Positions 28,726 through 37,588 are shown, counted from the stretch's first letter. The stretch is DNA of 43,518 bases from an uncultured Bacteroidales bacterium (GCA_903926565.1 CAIYJU010000031.1:1-43518), one strand, 5' to 3'. The notes: generated by a model from the sequence alone, not told the origin. Translations and numbers: made by a program.

Positions 28726-28752
28726 TCAATAATTTAGAACAAATCTAGTCAT
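28726..28752 (-). CDS. Possible leader peptide upstream of sufB (8 residues)
   Basis: On the - strand ATG at 28752 opens MTRFVLNY and ends at TGA (28728-28726), three bases before the sufB ATG and in the same frame. It is preceded by AGGAGG with good spacing, stronger than anything in front of sufB itself. This suggests a short leader whose translation delivers ribosomes to sufB. It could also be chance, or an ancestral start cut off by a stop mutation; the extra residues do not resemble known SufB starts. Confidence 0.4.
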   Translation of the reverse strand: MTRFVLNY

Positions 28753-28790
28753 TTTTCACCTCCTCACAAGCAGTCAGGAACTTTGTCTGG

Positions 28791-28798
28791 CAAAGATA
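28791..28798 (-). promoter_or_regulatory. Putative suf operon -7 promoter box
   Basis: On the - strand this is TATCTTTG, an exact TAnnTTTG box, about 69 bases upstream of sufB and in front of the leader frame. No TTG lies at the ideal -33 distance. Confidence 0.5.
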
Positions 28799-28868
28799 CA
28801 ACAATTCAGGTATTGGAATGCCTGATTAGGAAAAAACAGCCCCATTTTAGTTTCTGAATTTTAACCTT

Positions 28869-31139
28869 TCAATCCGGTATTGTAAAACAGAAGGTCGATC
28901 CAACATTTTTTGTTGATTCTACCCATATTTTACCATGATGAATCTCGGCAATTTTTTTGCTGTGGGCCAGCCCAATACCGATTCCATCGTACTCATTGCG
29001 ATTAACCATCCTCCTGAAGATGATAAAAATCTTCTCTTTGTCATGTTCATCCATGCCAATGCCATTGTCCTCAATCGCAAACTGCCATTCTTTATCAAGG
29101 TGTGTGGCTGAGATTCGAATTTCCGGGGGAACATTTTTCTTCCTGAATTTGAGGGCATTGCTTAGGAGGTGCATGAATAACGCTTTCAGTTCTGCGGGGT
29201 AACCATTGACCACAGGCAGCTTCTCAACAACTATCCTGGCATTGGTTGCTTTTATCGAATCGGTAAAATCTGAAAGAACCTCATTGACAATTACATTGCA
29301 GTCAACATTGGATAAGACACTGTTTTTCCCCAATAATGAATACTCTAGCAAACCTCGCAGTAACAATTTCATCCGCGCCGCCGACTGATAGATAAAATCG
29401 ATGCTGCGGTTGCCATCCTCATCAAGTATCCCCTTGTAATCCTCGTGAATCAGGTTTGTAAAATTGGTAAGGGCATTGAGCGGTTCCTGCAGATCATGGG
29501 AGGCTATATAGGTAAACTGTTCGATCTCCTTTAAATGAAATTCCAGTTGAGTATTAATGGCTTCGAGCTGTTTGGTGCGTTCTTCAACCCGTTCTTCCAG
29601 GGTTTCGTTGAGTTTGAGGACGGCATCCTCGTTACGCTTTCTATCAGTTACATCGAAATTCAGTATATTAATTCCTCTTACCTTCCCGGAACTCTCCAGG
29701 TCAGGAACAAAGTTTACATGGAGCCAGCGTTGTTCATCCTCAAAGGAAAATGCGTTTTCATAAGAACATGCCTCACCGTTCATGGCCCGTTGGATAAAGG
29801 GGCGGGCAAACTCAAAACTGGCAGGGCTTAAAACCTCACTCACATTTTTCCCAATAATCTGCTCTCTGGGGAGCCTAAAGGAAGTTTCGTACTGTTTATT
29901 GACAAACACATATTTTAAGTCGGGCAGACTCACATAGGCCACATAGGCCGGCAGGTGGTCGGCCAAAAGGCACAACAGGTTCTCACTTTGCAAAAGATCT
30001 TCCTGTACTTGTTTTTGATCTGTGATATCGCGGCTGAAAATGGCAATTCGAGATACCTGGCCCTGCTCATCAAGTATTGGATAAATATGGCTGTCCATCC
30101 AGCGGCCATTCCGCAAATCTGTTAAACTTACCGGCATCCTGGTTGCCAGCACCTGATCGATGACAGGGCGCCTGGCTGCGATAACCTCGGGCGGCATTAA
30201 GGAAACCAGGTTGTGCCCGATCCACTCTTCAGCGGTCCCGCCCATGCGTTTCAAAGCTACATTATTCATATCCAGCACGACATCATCAGTAGAGATCAGG
30301 TAGATCGATTCATCCGTAGCATCGAAAATGGATTTTAAATTTTTCCGGCTTTCACGCAGGGCCTCTTCCAACTTTTTGCGATCATTAATCAAATCAAATA
30401 TTGCAATAAAATATCCTTTTTCAGGACTATAGGCTGAAATGGAAAACCACGATTTCAAACTCTCGACATATATTTCAAACTTATCAGGATTGCCTGTTGA
30501 AGCAACGTTTCCGTACAATTCAATCAGTCTGTGGTCCTTTGTTTGAATGCCCGGTATGACTTCGGAAACTTTCCTCCCTTCAACATTCTTCAAACCAGTT
30601 GATGTTTCGAAGGCATGGTTAACAATGAGATAAATGAAATCGACCGGTTGCCCGTTTTCGTAAATCATTTTGCAATAAGCGAAGCCATTCAACATATTGA
30701 ACAAGGAGCGATGGAATTCTTCACTTAATTTGAGATTTTGCTCCGCCTTCTTCCATTCCGTTATTTCAGTGGCAATAACGCATACTTCACCAACAGTGCC
30801 GGACAATAAAGGGCTAAATGAAACATGCAAATACTGAAATTCATTTTTGCTTGTGGTAACAGAGATATCCTGAACACATTTTTCAATCCTGCCTTTTTTA
30901 AGCATTTTGCTGAAGGTCTCCTTCTCATTTTCCCCGAAAAAGTGCAGGAAGTCGGATCCAATAGCAACTTCAGGAGGGATTGACATAAGTTCCGCGAACC
31001 GCTGGTTGCAGAAAAAAATATGTCCATCCGCAGAGAGTGTGGCAACACCATCCGTAATATATTCCATTAGCCCTAAGAGATCCTTCACTTCCGGCAACTT
31101 GCAAATGGCGGACTCAAATGCCGCTGCATGAGACTTCAT
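28869..31139 (-). CDS. Multi-PAS soluble sensor histidine kinase
   Basis: I chose the ATG at 31139 because the longer frame from 31280 overlaps the upstream glycosidase gene and encodes residues unlike a protein start. The 756-residue product has four PAS-type domains (beginning YITDGVATLSADG, MLNGFAYCKMIYENG, SIFDATDESIYLISTDD and LADHLPAYVAYVS), a coiled linker (ERVEERTKQLEAI), the phosphoacceptor H548 in ASHDLQEPLNAL, and a HATPase_c domain with NALKFR, DNGIGMDEHDKEKIF and GIGIGLAHSKKIAEIHHG. No membrane segment is present, so it senses an internal or diffusible signal. It is the last gene of a - strand row after a receiver protein and a secreted glycosidase; a partnership with that receiver is plausible but unproven. 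Confidence 0.93.
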   Translation of the reverse strand: MKSHAAAFESAICKLPEVKDLLGLMEYITDGVATLSADGHIFFCNQRFAELMSIPPEVAIGSDFLHFFGENEKETFSKMLKKGRIEKCVQDISVTTSKNEFQYLHVSFSPLLSGTVGEVCVIATEITEWKKAEQNLKLSEEFHRSLFNMLNGFAYCKMIYENGQPVDFIYLIVNHAFETSTGLKNVEGRKVSEVIPGIQTKDHRLIELYGNVASTGNPDKFEIYVESLKSWFSISAYSPEKGYFIAIFDLINDRKKLEEALRESRKNLKSIFDATDESIYLISTDDVVLDMNNVALKRMGGTAEEWIGHNLVSLMPPEVIAARRPVIDQVLATRMPVSLTDLRNGRWMDSHIYPILDEQGQVSRIAIFSRDITDQKQVQEDLLQSENLLCLLADHLPAYVAYVSLPDLKYVFVNKQYETSFRLPREQIIGKNVSEVLSPASFEFARPFIQRAMNGEACSYENAFSFEDEQRWLHVNFVPDLESSGKVRGINILNFDVTDRKRNEDAVLKLNETLEERVEERTKQLEAINTQLEFHLKEIEQFTYIASHDLQEPLNALTNFTNLIHEDYKGILDEDGNRSIDFIYQSAARMKLLLRGLLEYSLLGKNSVLSNVDCNVIVNEVLSDFTDSIKATNARIVVEKLPVVNGYPAELKALFMHLLSNALKFRKKNVPPEIRISATHLDKEWQFAIEDNGIGMDEHDKEKIFIIFRRMVNRNEYDGIGIGLAHSKKIAEIHHGKIWVESTKNVGSTFCFTIPD

Positions 31140-31212
31140 CCTGGCAGGTGGATTAAGTAATAGGTTATAATAATGTAAAGATAGTATGAAATTAAATAAA
31201 TTGTTCAAAATT

Positions 31213-33864
31213 TTATTGATCAATTTCCTTGATGAACTTCCTGATTGCCATGACCGGACTTTCCTGATTGCCCACTTCAAGGGTGTAAAACCCCCGTGGA
31301 AGCCTGCTGATGTCTAATTTAAAATTTTCGGCCGTGATTTCCCGGGTTAGCAGGATCTTCCCGGAAATGGAACGTATGGAAACGGAATGTCCCCTGGAAA
31401 ATTCAACAGGAACACCTACATAAATCATATCCTGTGCCGGAACGGGCCAAACGCTGATCAACTCCTGCCGGGGCTGTTCGGCACTCCCGATCGGGTTGTT
31501 GTTGATGCTGATGTGGAAATCGCCGTTGTTGTTGTTATTCCAGGTGTTGTTGGCATAATGGATCACAAAGTCAACCGTGTTGACCTGCATTGCGGGGTTG
31601 TTAAACGGCCCCACCTGGATGGAGATGGTTCCGGAGGTTGGTCCGGTCATGGGTGACTCAACGGCAGGGCCGGTTCCGTTGAAGAGTGCCGAGCCGGCCG
31701 GCCAGTATGCCGGAATCGGCGACAGCCAGGCATTTCCGATGGCATTCACGCCCCAGTGAAGTTTCGCTCCCTGTGTCACGCCGGTTTCTGTGATCGTGAT
31801 CACGTCGTTGAACGTCGGGTACTGTGGCGTCCATGAAACGCCACTGGTTCCGCCGGCGTTGTAAGGCCCCACCCACACATGCTGTATAGGGGTTTTGGTA
31901 ATATTACCATGCTGATCGGTTGCTTCCACGTAATAATCAACGAGTTTCTCAGTCACCCCGGTGATCTGGGCATAATATTCACCCGCGATATAATCCGGCA
32001 GGATGAAGAAACTGATCTCGGGATTGCTGGTGACGTTGCCGGTAGGAAAATTGCGGTAGGTCATGGGGATGGTCTGCCAGGCACCCAACCCGGGACCACC
32101 GGCGTATGTCAGGCCAGCGGTGGTCCCTGCGTCGACAAGCCTGTATCTCAGGCTGATGGCCTGAATGCCCGATACATCATAGGCAAAGGTCCACACATGG
32201 AAATCGGAGCTGTTCTGGTGCTGCTGGTAGCCATAGTTTGGGCCGAAGCCAATGCCGCCGGGATTATACGGGTATCGCTGCGGGATGAAAACTGTTGGCG
32301 GCGTGTTGTCGGTGCCGGGATGGGCACTGATCGCCTGGTTCGCGAATCCGCAGGCTTTGTTGCATGCCAGCGATTGTTTCACCTCCATATCGAGGGCTGT
32401 TCCATAATACATGTAGCCGCTGTTGTAGGCAGGCAACAGGAAATGCCAGGCGTGTTCAGCCGGATTGGCTGTCGCCGTGGGGTGAACGATGGAGGCGATG
32501 TTTACGCTTCCCTGCAGGTCTTCGGCCATCTGCACACGGTTTTCGGCCGCGACCAGGACTGCCCAGTTCCGCGCGTCTTCGGTCCAGCCGTTCGGATCAA
32601 ACTGGTAGCCGGAGGTGTACATCGGCCAGATCCAGTTGATGAACTGCGGATGTCCCCAGTCGTTGGCGGCATTCACCCACGAACCATCCTCCACATGCAC
32701 AACATCATTCGCCGGAACAGGGTGCTGCATCAGGAATTGCCCGATGGTTGTCGGCACATATCCTTTGGAAGCAGCCTCATCTGCAAACTGCGGAACAGAC
32801 TGGCTGTAATAGGTATATCCCCCGCCCCAGGCGTTGTCGCCGTCATGGGCCAGCAGTACAATCGAGGGTTGTGACGGATTGTTGAAGGGTGCAATGTGCT
32901 GATCGATATCGCCCGTTCCCATCATCGAATAGCCGTTCTGGTAGCTCAGCAGGTCATCCATCGGAACAACGTTGATTTTATATTCTGTGCCCGTGTTCGG
33001 ATCCACATATCTTGCCTTGTGGGCCTGGTAGCAATAGGGTGCAGCAAAGGTGCCGCCGCGGCCATCGATCTGGCCGCTCCACCAGTTCACACCGTTGGTG
33101 GCAACCTTGTCGGCCTTGTTGGGCGGATCGATGTTGCACCCGGAGGTGCCATATTGCAGCGGGTAATCATTCAGGGTGCGGGCCAGGTGACTGTTTGCGA
33201 TCACCACCCACTCAAATCCCTCTTCCACAAGTGCTTTGATATTTCGCTCACTGAAGGAACATTCAGCCGGCCAGTAGCCCCTGGAATAGGTGGGTGCGGT
33301 GCCAAAGTTCTCATTGTAAAGATACCGGTGTGCCTGGATCTGCCGGCGAAGCATCTTATCGCTGAGCAATGGTGAAAGTGCATGATCCTTGGTAAATCCG
33401 ACCACATCCATCCGGGGTTTTCCTGCAGCGGTGGTCCAGCCGCGGGCGGTGACAAAGTTATTCTGCCAGCCGGAACTATACCCCCACTGACCGGCACCGG
33501 CCAGGCTGTTCACATTCTCCATCAGGCATCCGGAATAGTTGACCTGCGCACCGCCTTCAGGAAGATGAACCAGCGACTGCACTGCATCTTTGGTGCGGTA
33601 CTGATACACTGCCTTCCGGTCATCATTGCCGAAAATATCCTGCAGGTTGTTGAGCGGGTGCTGCAACCCGTCGGGATACCAGTTGCCATTGTTCTGCTTA
33701 AGGAAATGCGACTCCCAGGCACTCTGGTGTTCATTGACGTTCCAGGTGCCGGTTTCGGGCCAGTAAATGGGCTGTTCAAGGTGCCAGAGGTAGGTGGTAT
33801 GGACCTGGGCGAATGATCGTACACTGAAAAGCAGAAGTGAAAGGATAAACAGGATGTGTTTCAT
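31213..33864 (-). CDS. Secreted GH57-like glycoside hydrolase with T9SS sorting domain
   Basis: The start at 33864 gives a clear signal peptide (MKHILFILSLLLFSVRSFAQ); the longer frame to 33918 adds residues with no such feature. The 883-residue protein shows GH57 landmarks: LWHLEQPIYWPE near the N-terminus, SRGYWPAECSFSERNIKAL with the probable nucleophile E201, and LLAHDGDNAWGGG with a probable acid/base at D341 (or D343). A beta-rich region and a type A sorting domain (ISVWPVPAQDMIYVGV, ending IRKFIKEIDQ) follow, so it is exported to the cell surface. GH57 enzymes act on alpha-glucans; the exact substrate here is unknown. It lies between a receiver gene (65-base gap) and a histidine kinase gene (73-base gap), both on the same strand. 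Confidence 0.85.
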   Translation of the reverse strand: MKHILFILSLLLFSVRSFAQVHTTYLWHLEQPIYWPETGTWNVNEHQSAWESHFLKQNNGNWYPDGLQHPLNNLQDIFGNDDRKAVYQYRTKDAVQSLVHLPEGGAQVNYSGCLMENVNSLAGAGQWGYSSGWQNNFVTARGWTTAAGKPRMDVVGFTKDHALSPLLSDKMLRRQIQAHRYLYNENFGTAPTYSRGYWPAECSFSERNIKALVEEGFEWVVIANSHLARTLNDYPLQYGTSGCNIDPPNKADKVATNGVNWWSGQIDGRGGTFAAPYCYQAHKARYVDPNTGTEYKINVVPMDDLLSYQNGYSMMGTGDIDQHIAPFNNPSQPSIVLLAHDGDNAWGGGYTYYSQSVPQFADEAASKGYVPTTIGQFLMQHPVPANDVVHVEDGSWVNAANDWGHPQFINWIWPMYTSGYQFDPNGWTEDARNWAVLVAAENRVQMAEDLQGSVNIASIVHPTATANPAEHAWHFLLPAYNSGYMYYGTALDMEVKQSLACNKACGFANQAISAHPGTDNTPPTVFIPQRYPYNPGGIGFGPNYGYQQHQNSSDFHVWTFAYDVSGIQAISLRYRLVDAGTTAGLTYAGGPGLGAWQTIPMTYRNFPTGNVTSNPEISFFILPDYIAGEYYAQITGVTEKLVDYYVEATDQHGNITKTPIQHVWVGPYNAGGTSGVSWTPQYPTFNDVITITETGVTQGAKLHWGVNAIGNAWLSPIPAYWPAGSALFNGTGPAVESPMTGPTSGTISIQVGPFNNPAMQVNTVDFVIHYANNTWNNNNNGDFHISINNNPIGSAEQPRQELISVWPVPAQDMIYVGVPVEFSRGHSVSIRSISGKILLTREITAENFKLDISRLPRGFYTLEVGNQESPVMAIRKFIKEIDQ

Positions 33865-33929
33865 GGGATGATGTTCAACTTTATCGCGCCAACGGCCGGG
33901 ATAAGGGTTTTCATACAAATGAATCCCGG

Positions 33930-34499
33930 CTATTCAAATTGCCTTATCATTTTTATCAGTTCATTTTCAAGGACAGGTTTGGGAAGAAAACCATTAAAAC
34001 CGACATCCATTATTTGCTCCTTGTCGAGGCCCATCATAAAAGCGGTAACTGCAATAACCGGTAAATCCGGACGGAACTGTTTTATCAGGTTTGTGGCAGT
34101 GATACCATCCATCTTCGGCATTTTAATATCCATAAATACGATGGAAATCTCCGGATGCGCCTGGCACATATCCACAGCTTCCAAACCATTCGATGCAACA
34201 AAAATTGCGGATGAATGTTTTTCCAGTATTGTTACCAGGTATGCCCGGTTAATCAGTTCATCCTCGGCAACCAGGAACACGGGGCGTACACTTGCTGATT
34301 TAATCAGGGAATAATTTTCGGCAGACTCCCCCGGATCCTGAATATCCGGTTCCGTTTTTTCAATTACGTCAGATACCTCTTCCCCATGCCCGGATGCGCT
34401 GACAAAATGAAAAAGAAGTTCCATCGGGTAATATTTCCATGCATTGACAATTGCACGCTCCTCATCAGCCGTCATTATGGAAAGATCTTTGGCGCTCAT
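33930..34499 (-). CDS. Single-domain response regulator with N-terminal extension
   Basis: The 189-residue product has a receiver domain at about 72-189: FLVAEDELINRAYL with the acidic pair, VFMDIKMPKMDG with phosphoacceptor D124, AVTAF, and LPKPV with the conserved lysine. There is no DNA-binding or enzymatic output domain. The first 70 residues are a non-conserved extension (DEERAIVNAWKYYPMEL). It could relay phosphate, or act by protein contact. It is first in a row with the GH57-like enzyme and the multi-PAS kinase, with a well-spaced promoter in front. It might be a detached C-terminal domain of a hybrid kinase. Confidence 0.9.
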   Translation of the reverse strand: MSAKDLSIMTADEERAIVNAWKYYPMELLFHFVSASGHGEEVSDVIEKTEPDIQDPGESAENYSLIKSASVRPVFLVAEDELINRAYLVTILEKHSSAIFVASNGLEAVDMCQAHPEISIVFMDIKMPKMDGITATNLIKQFRPDLPVIAVTAFMMGLDKEQIMDVGFNGFLPKPVLENELIKMIRQFE

Positions 34500-34542
34500 T
34501 GCATTAATTTAACAGGAAGCAGGTGTTTGTGTAAAACTTCAT

Positions 34543-34574
34543 CAAATATACCCTATTTTTAACATCATATACAA
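34543..34574 (-). promoter_or_regulatory. Promoter of the receiver-GH57-kinase row
   Basis: On the - strand TTG (34574-34572) and TATATTTG (34550-34543) are 21 bases apart, an excellent match to the Bacteroidota -33/-7 consensus, about 43 bases before the receiver ATG. Confidence 0.7.
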
Positions 34575-34718
34575 TTTGAGTTTATTATTTTGATTGATCA
34601 CAATTATACCTGTGGAACCACAAAATGGTTTTTCCCGTCAGAAGAAATTCCAATCTGCAGTTTTTAATCCGACCTGCAATTTTTTTTCCGATCTTTGGAA
34701 AAAAAATTGCATCCTGTC

Positions 34719-35567
34719 ATGCCATCAAGACAAACACTGATATCCTTACTGATTTTTTTGCCGTTGTTGTTTTCCTGTCAGAATAACAACCCGGCATCTT
34801 CAGTACACAATGGACTTCCGGTTGTTGAGAAGAAGGCGCCCAACCCTGGCTATGACTCGATAATTCAGGCACTTACACTTCTCCAGACTGACCCGTTACT
34901 CCAAAATGCTTCACTGGGATACCTGGTTGTGGATGTAACAGCCAAAGACCCCGTGGTTGTGGCTGATTATCATGCGAAGCAACTCATGATGCCTGCTTCC
35001 ACCCTGAAAATTTTCGTAACCGGAGCAGCGTTGGAATATTTCGGGAAACCGATTTTTCCGGAGGTAACAATTACAAACCAGATGAGTGTAAACTGGAGGT
35101 CGTCAAAACTGCTCCGGAAAATCGGGGGGAAAGTTTACAACAAAGCGACAACGGAAGCCGGCGCCCGGGCCATCCTCGATTTCTGGACCACCAAAGGCGT
35201 GGATACGGAAGGCATGAGTTTTTACGACGGTAACGGACTGTCGCGCAACAATGCGATCTCCCCTAAACAACTTGTTGATGCCCTCTACGCTATGCGGACC
35301 TCGCCCTATTTCCAGGTTTTTTATGAATCTCTTCCGCTGGCCGGACTCACCGGCACGCTCCACAGGGCCATGAAAGGGAGTGCAGCAGTAGGAAGAATCC
35401 ATGCAAAAACCGGGACCATCAACCAGGTGAAAAGTTTTGCCGGTTATGTCACCACGGTCACAGGCCGTAAACTTATCTTCTCGCTTATTGTCAACAATTT
35501 TGACTGCAGGGTAAAGCTGATGAAGAAAAAGCTGGAGGCGGTGATGATTACGATGGCTGAGGTTTAG
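34719..35567 (+). CDS. Compact S13-type D-Ala-D-Ala carboxypeptidase lipoprotein
   Basis: I start at ATG 34719, giving a lipoprotein signal (LLIFLPLLFSCQ, lipidated C20); the longer frame begins with a TTG at 34695 and adds nothing recognisable. All three penicillin-binding motifs are present: S94-T-L-K97, S175-R-N177 in DGNGLSRNNAIS, and K230-T-G. These belong to the S13/PBP4 family, which trims peptidoglycan stem peptides in the periplasm. The protein has only 282 residues, while family members are usually about 450-500. The part between the first and second motif is only 81 residues, so the large inserted domains are missing, but the reading frame is intact. It converges with the ABC exporter gene. 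Confidence 0.85.
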   Translation: MPSRQTLISLLIFLPLLFSCQNNNPASSVHNGLPVVEKKAPNPGYDSIIQALTLLQTDPLLQNASLGYLVVDVTAKDPVVVADYHAKQLMMPASTLKIFVTGAALEYFGKPIFPEVTITNQMSVNWRSSKLLRKIGGKVYNKATTEAGARAILDFWTTKGVDTEGMSFYDGNGLSRNNAISPKQLVDALYAMRTSPYFQVFYESLPLAGLTGTLHRAMKGSAAVGRIHAKTGTINQVKSFAGYVTTVTGRKLIFSLIVNNFDCRVKLMKKKLEAVMITMAEV

Positions 35568-35590
35568 GTGGACAGGTGGCGGGTGGTGTT

Positions 35591-37411
35591 CTAAACAAAA
35601 GATTGCAAGTCGTATAATTTCCGGTAAACGCCATTCCGTTCAAGGAGGTCGTTGTGGCTGCCACGTTCGACCAGTTCTCCACTCTGAAGTACAATGATCT
35701 CGTCGGCAAACTGGATGGTGGAAAGCCGGTGGGCGATGACGATCGAAGTACGATGACGCATCAGGTTTTCAAGTGCCTGCTGCACCAGCCGTTCTGATTC
35801 TGTATCCAGGGCGGAGGTCGCCTCATCGAGGATCAGAATTGGCGGGTTTCTGAGTACTGCCCTTGCAATACTGAGCCGCTGGCGCTGCCCGCCTGAAAGT
35901 TTTGTACCGCGGTCGCCGATGTTGGTGGCATATCCCAGGGGCATCTTTTCAATAAACTCATGGGCATTGGCAACTTTTGCAGCTGCAATTACCTCCTCTT
36001 CAGAGATGTTCTCCATTCCGAAAGCGATGTTGCTGAACACCGTGTCGTTAAACAAAATGGTCTCCTGTGAAACAATTCCCATCAGTCCGCGCAAATCGCG
36101 GATCACGAGGTTACGGATATCCACGCCGTCAATAAATATTCCTCCGCCGATACAATCATAAAAGCGGGGCAGAAGGTCTACCAGTGTTGACTTCCCTCCA
36201 CCGGAAGGGCCGACCACTGCGATGGTTTTTCCCTTTTTAATCGACAGGTTAATTTGTTTGAGAACCGGCTCGTCAACATAAGAAAAGCTGACATTCCTAT
36301 ATTCAATTTCTGAAAAGAACTCTCTCTTTTCGATCGCATCCGATTTTTCTTCGATCACTTCCGGTTCTCCCAGAACCTGTTCGATGCGGTCAACAGATGC
36401 GGCTCCCTTCTGGATGTTGTAAAAAGCCTGGGTGATGGCCTTGGCCGGTGGCATCAGCTGGGAGAAAATCCCAAGGTAAACGAGGAATGCAGCTGCATCC
36501 AGGAAATTCCCCGGGGTAAATACCAGTTTTCCTCCATACCATAACACGATGGATACCACGCAGGCGCTGAGAAACTCGCTTAAGGGCGAAGCCAGATCAC
36601 GTTTCCGGTATAACCTGACCATGAGGCGGTTATATTCCTGGTTCGTTTTGCGGAACCGGTTGTCGGCAAACCCGATGGCGTTGAATGCCTTGATGATGCG
36701 AAGGCCGGAGATGGTCTCCTCGATCATGGAAAGAAGCATCCCCATTTTTGCCTGGCCCTTATCGGAGGTGCGTTTCAGGCTTTTGCCGATGCGTCCGATG
36801 AAAAAGCCGCTGACCGGGAGGAGTACCAGGACAAAAACGGTTAGTGAAGGACTGATAACAAACAAGGTAATAAGGTAGGTAATCATGGTGATCGGATCCC
36901 GGAAGGCCATCTCCAGGGAACTCATGATGGACCATTCAACTTCCTGTACGTCAGTAGTCATACGGGCAATGATATCCCCCTTTCGCTTTTCATTGAAATA
37001 GGACAATGGAAGGATCAGAATTTTAAGGTAGAGGTCACTCCGAAGATCTTTCACCACGCCGTTGCGTACAACGGCCAGGAAAAACATGGCGAGGTAGCGG
37101 AAGAGGTTCTTAAGGAAAAACAAAACAACGATGGTGATGCATATATATACAAGCAACTGCTCCTTGCCATACATTTCAAGCAACCTGCCGCAATAAAAAT
37201 AGAAATTATCCTTCAGTGCATCGATCTCCAACCTCATCGGTGGCGCTGAATGGGGAATTGGCAGATTGTTAAAAAGCATCTGCAGCACCGGGATGAACAG
37301 CCCGAACTGTACCAGGGAAAAGAAGACAGAAAGGATGTTGAAAACAACGTTAAGCATGGCATAAATCCAGTATGGCCCGGCGTAACGAAGGATTTTGAAA
37401 AAGCTTTTCAT
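35591..37411 (-). CDS. MsbA-like ABC exporter (fused permease and ATPase)
   Basis: The 606-residue half-transporter has an N-terminal six-helix membrane domain (MKSFFKILRYAGPYWIYAM, then the segment with VRNGVVKDLRSDLYLKIL coupling helices) and a C-terminal ATPase. It shows Walker A VGPSGGGKSTLVDLLPRFYD (about residue 397), signature LSGGQRQRLSIARAVLR (about 502), Walker B ILILDEATSALDTESE and the H-loop IAHRLSTI. It resembles MsbA-type lipid or lipid A flippases, but homologues exporting other lipids or peptides cannot be excluded. The -7 box TATCTTTG lies only five bases upstream of the ATG, so the mRNA may be leaderless. Confidence 0.92.
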   Translation of the reverse strand: MKSFFKILRYAGPYWIYAMLNVVFNILSVFFSLVQFGLFIPVLQMLFNNLPIPHSAPPMRLEIDALKDNFYFYCGRLLEMYGKEQLLVYICITIVVLFFLKNLFRYLAMFFLAVVRNGVVKDLRSDLYLKILILPLSYFNEKRKGDIIARMTTDVQEVEWSIMSSLEMAFRDPITMITYLITLFVISPSLTVFVLVLLPVSGFFIGRIGKSLKRTSDKGQAKMGMLLSMIEETISGLRIIKAFNAIGFADNRFRKTNQEYNRLMVRLYRKRDLASPLSEFLSACVVSIVLWYGGKLVFTPGNFLDAAAFLVYLGIFSQLMPPAKAITQAFYNIQKGAASVDRIEQVLGEPEVIEEKSDAIEKREFFSEIEYRNVSFSYVDEPVLKQINLSIKKGKTIAVVGPSGGGKSTLVDLLPRFYDCIGGGIFIDGVDIRNLVIRDLRGLMGIVSQETILFNDTVFSNIAFGMENISEEEVIAAAKVANAHEFIEKMPLGYATNIGDRGTKLSGGQRQRLSIARAVLRNPPILILDEATSALDTESERLVQQALENLMRHRTSIVIAHRLSTIQFADEIIVLQSGELVERGSHNDLLERNGVYRKLYDLQSFV

Positions 37412-37416
37412 TGCCG

Positions 37417-37424
37417 CAAAGATA
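37417..37424 (-). promoter_or_regulatory. Putative leaderless promoter box of the ABC exporter
   Basis: On the - strand this reads TATCTTTG, an exact TAnnTTTG box, ending five bases before the ATG at 37411. The -33 region is not a clear TTG. Hairpin array C starts 40 bases further upstream. Confidence 0.55.
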
Positions 37425-37464
37425 GGATTTTATGGTGAATAATTCATGTTTGGGAAAATGTTGA

Positions 37465-37513
37465 ACCCAGTCAGGGTGGCTGACCCCGTCAGGGTGATGG
37501 TCCCCGTCAGGGT
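37465..37513 (-). repeat. Hairpin repeat array C (three units, inverted orientation)
   Basis: The core occurs as its complement, ACCCCGTCAGGGT, at 37465-37477 (one mismatch), 37483-37495 (exact) and 37501-37513 (one mismatch). The period is exactly 18 bases, as in arrays A and B. Spacers on the - strand are CCATC and CAGCC. It lies in the divergent gap between the ABC exporter and lipoprotein genes, upstream of both promoter boxes. The frame running through it (NPVRVADPVRVMVPVRV) is not a gene. Confidence 0.9.
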
Positions 37514-37580
37514 GTCATGGCCAGTATTTAGACTGAATTCAAATATTTATGTATTTAATTACTTTGAAATATTTATTCTG

Positions 37581-37588
37581 TATATTTG
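37581..37588 (+). promoter_or_regulatory. Putative lipoprotein gene -7 promoter box
   Basis: TATATTTG matches the TAnnTTTG consensus exactly and ends 22 bases before the ATG at 37611. A TTG at 37564 is too close (14 bases) for ideal spacing. Confidence 0.5.

Noticed and set aside
31140..31280. 47-residue N-terminal extension of the histidine kinase
   Set aside because: It overlaps the upstream glycosidase gene by 68 bases and encodes an atypical start from AT-rich gap sequence.
31879..32874. 331-residue frame opposite the GH57-like gene
   Set aside because: It is a shadow of the well-supported - strand gene, an effect of codon bias.
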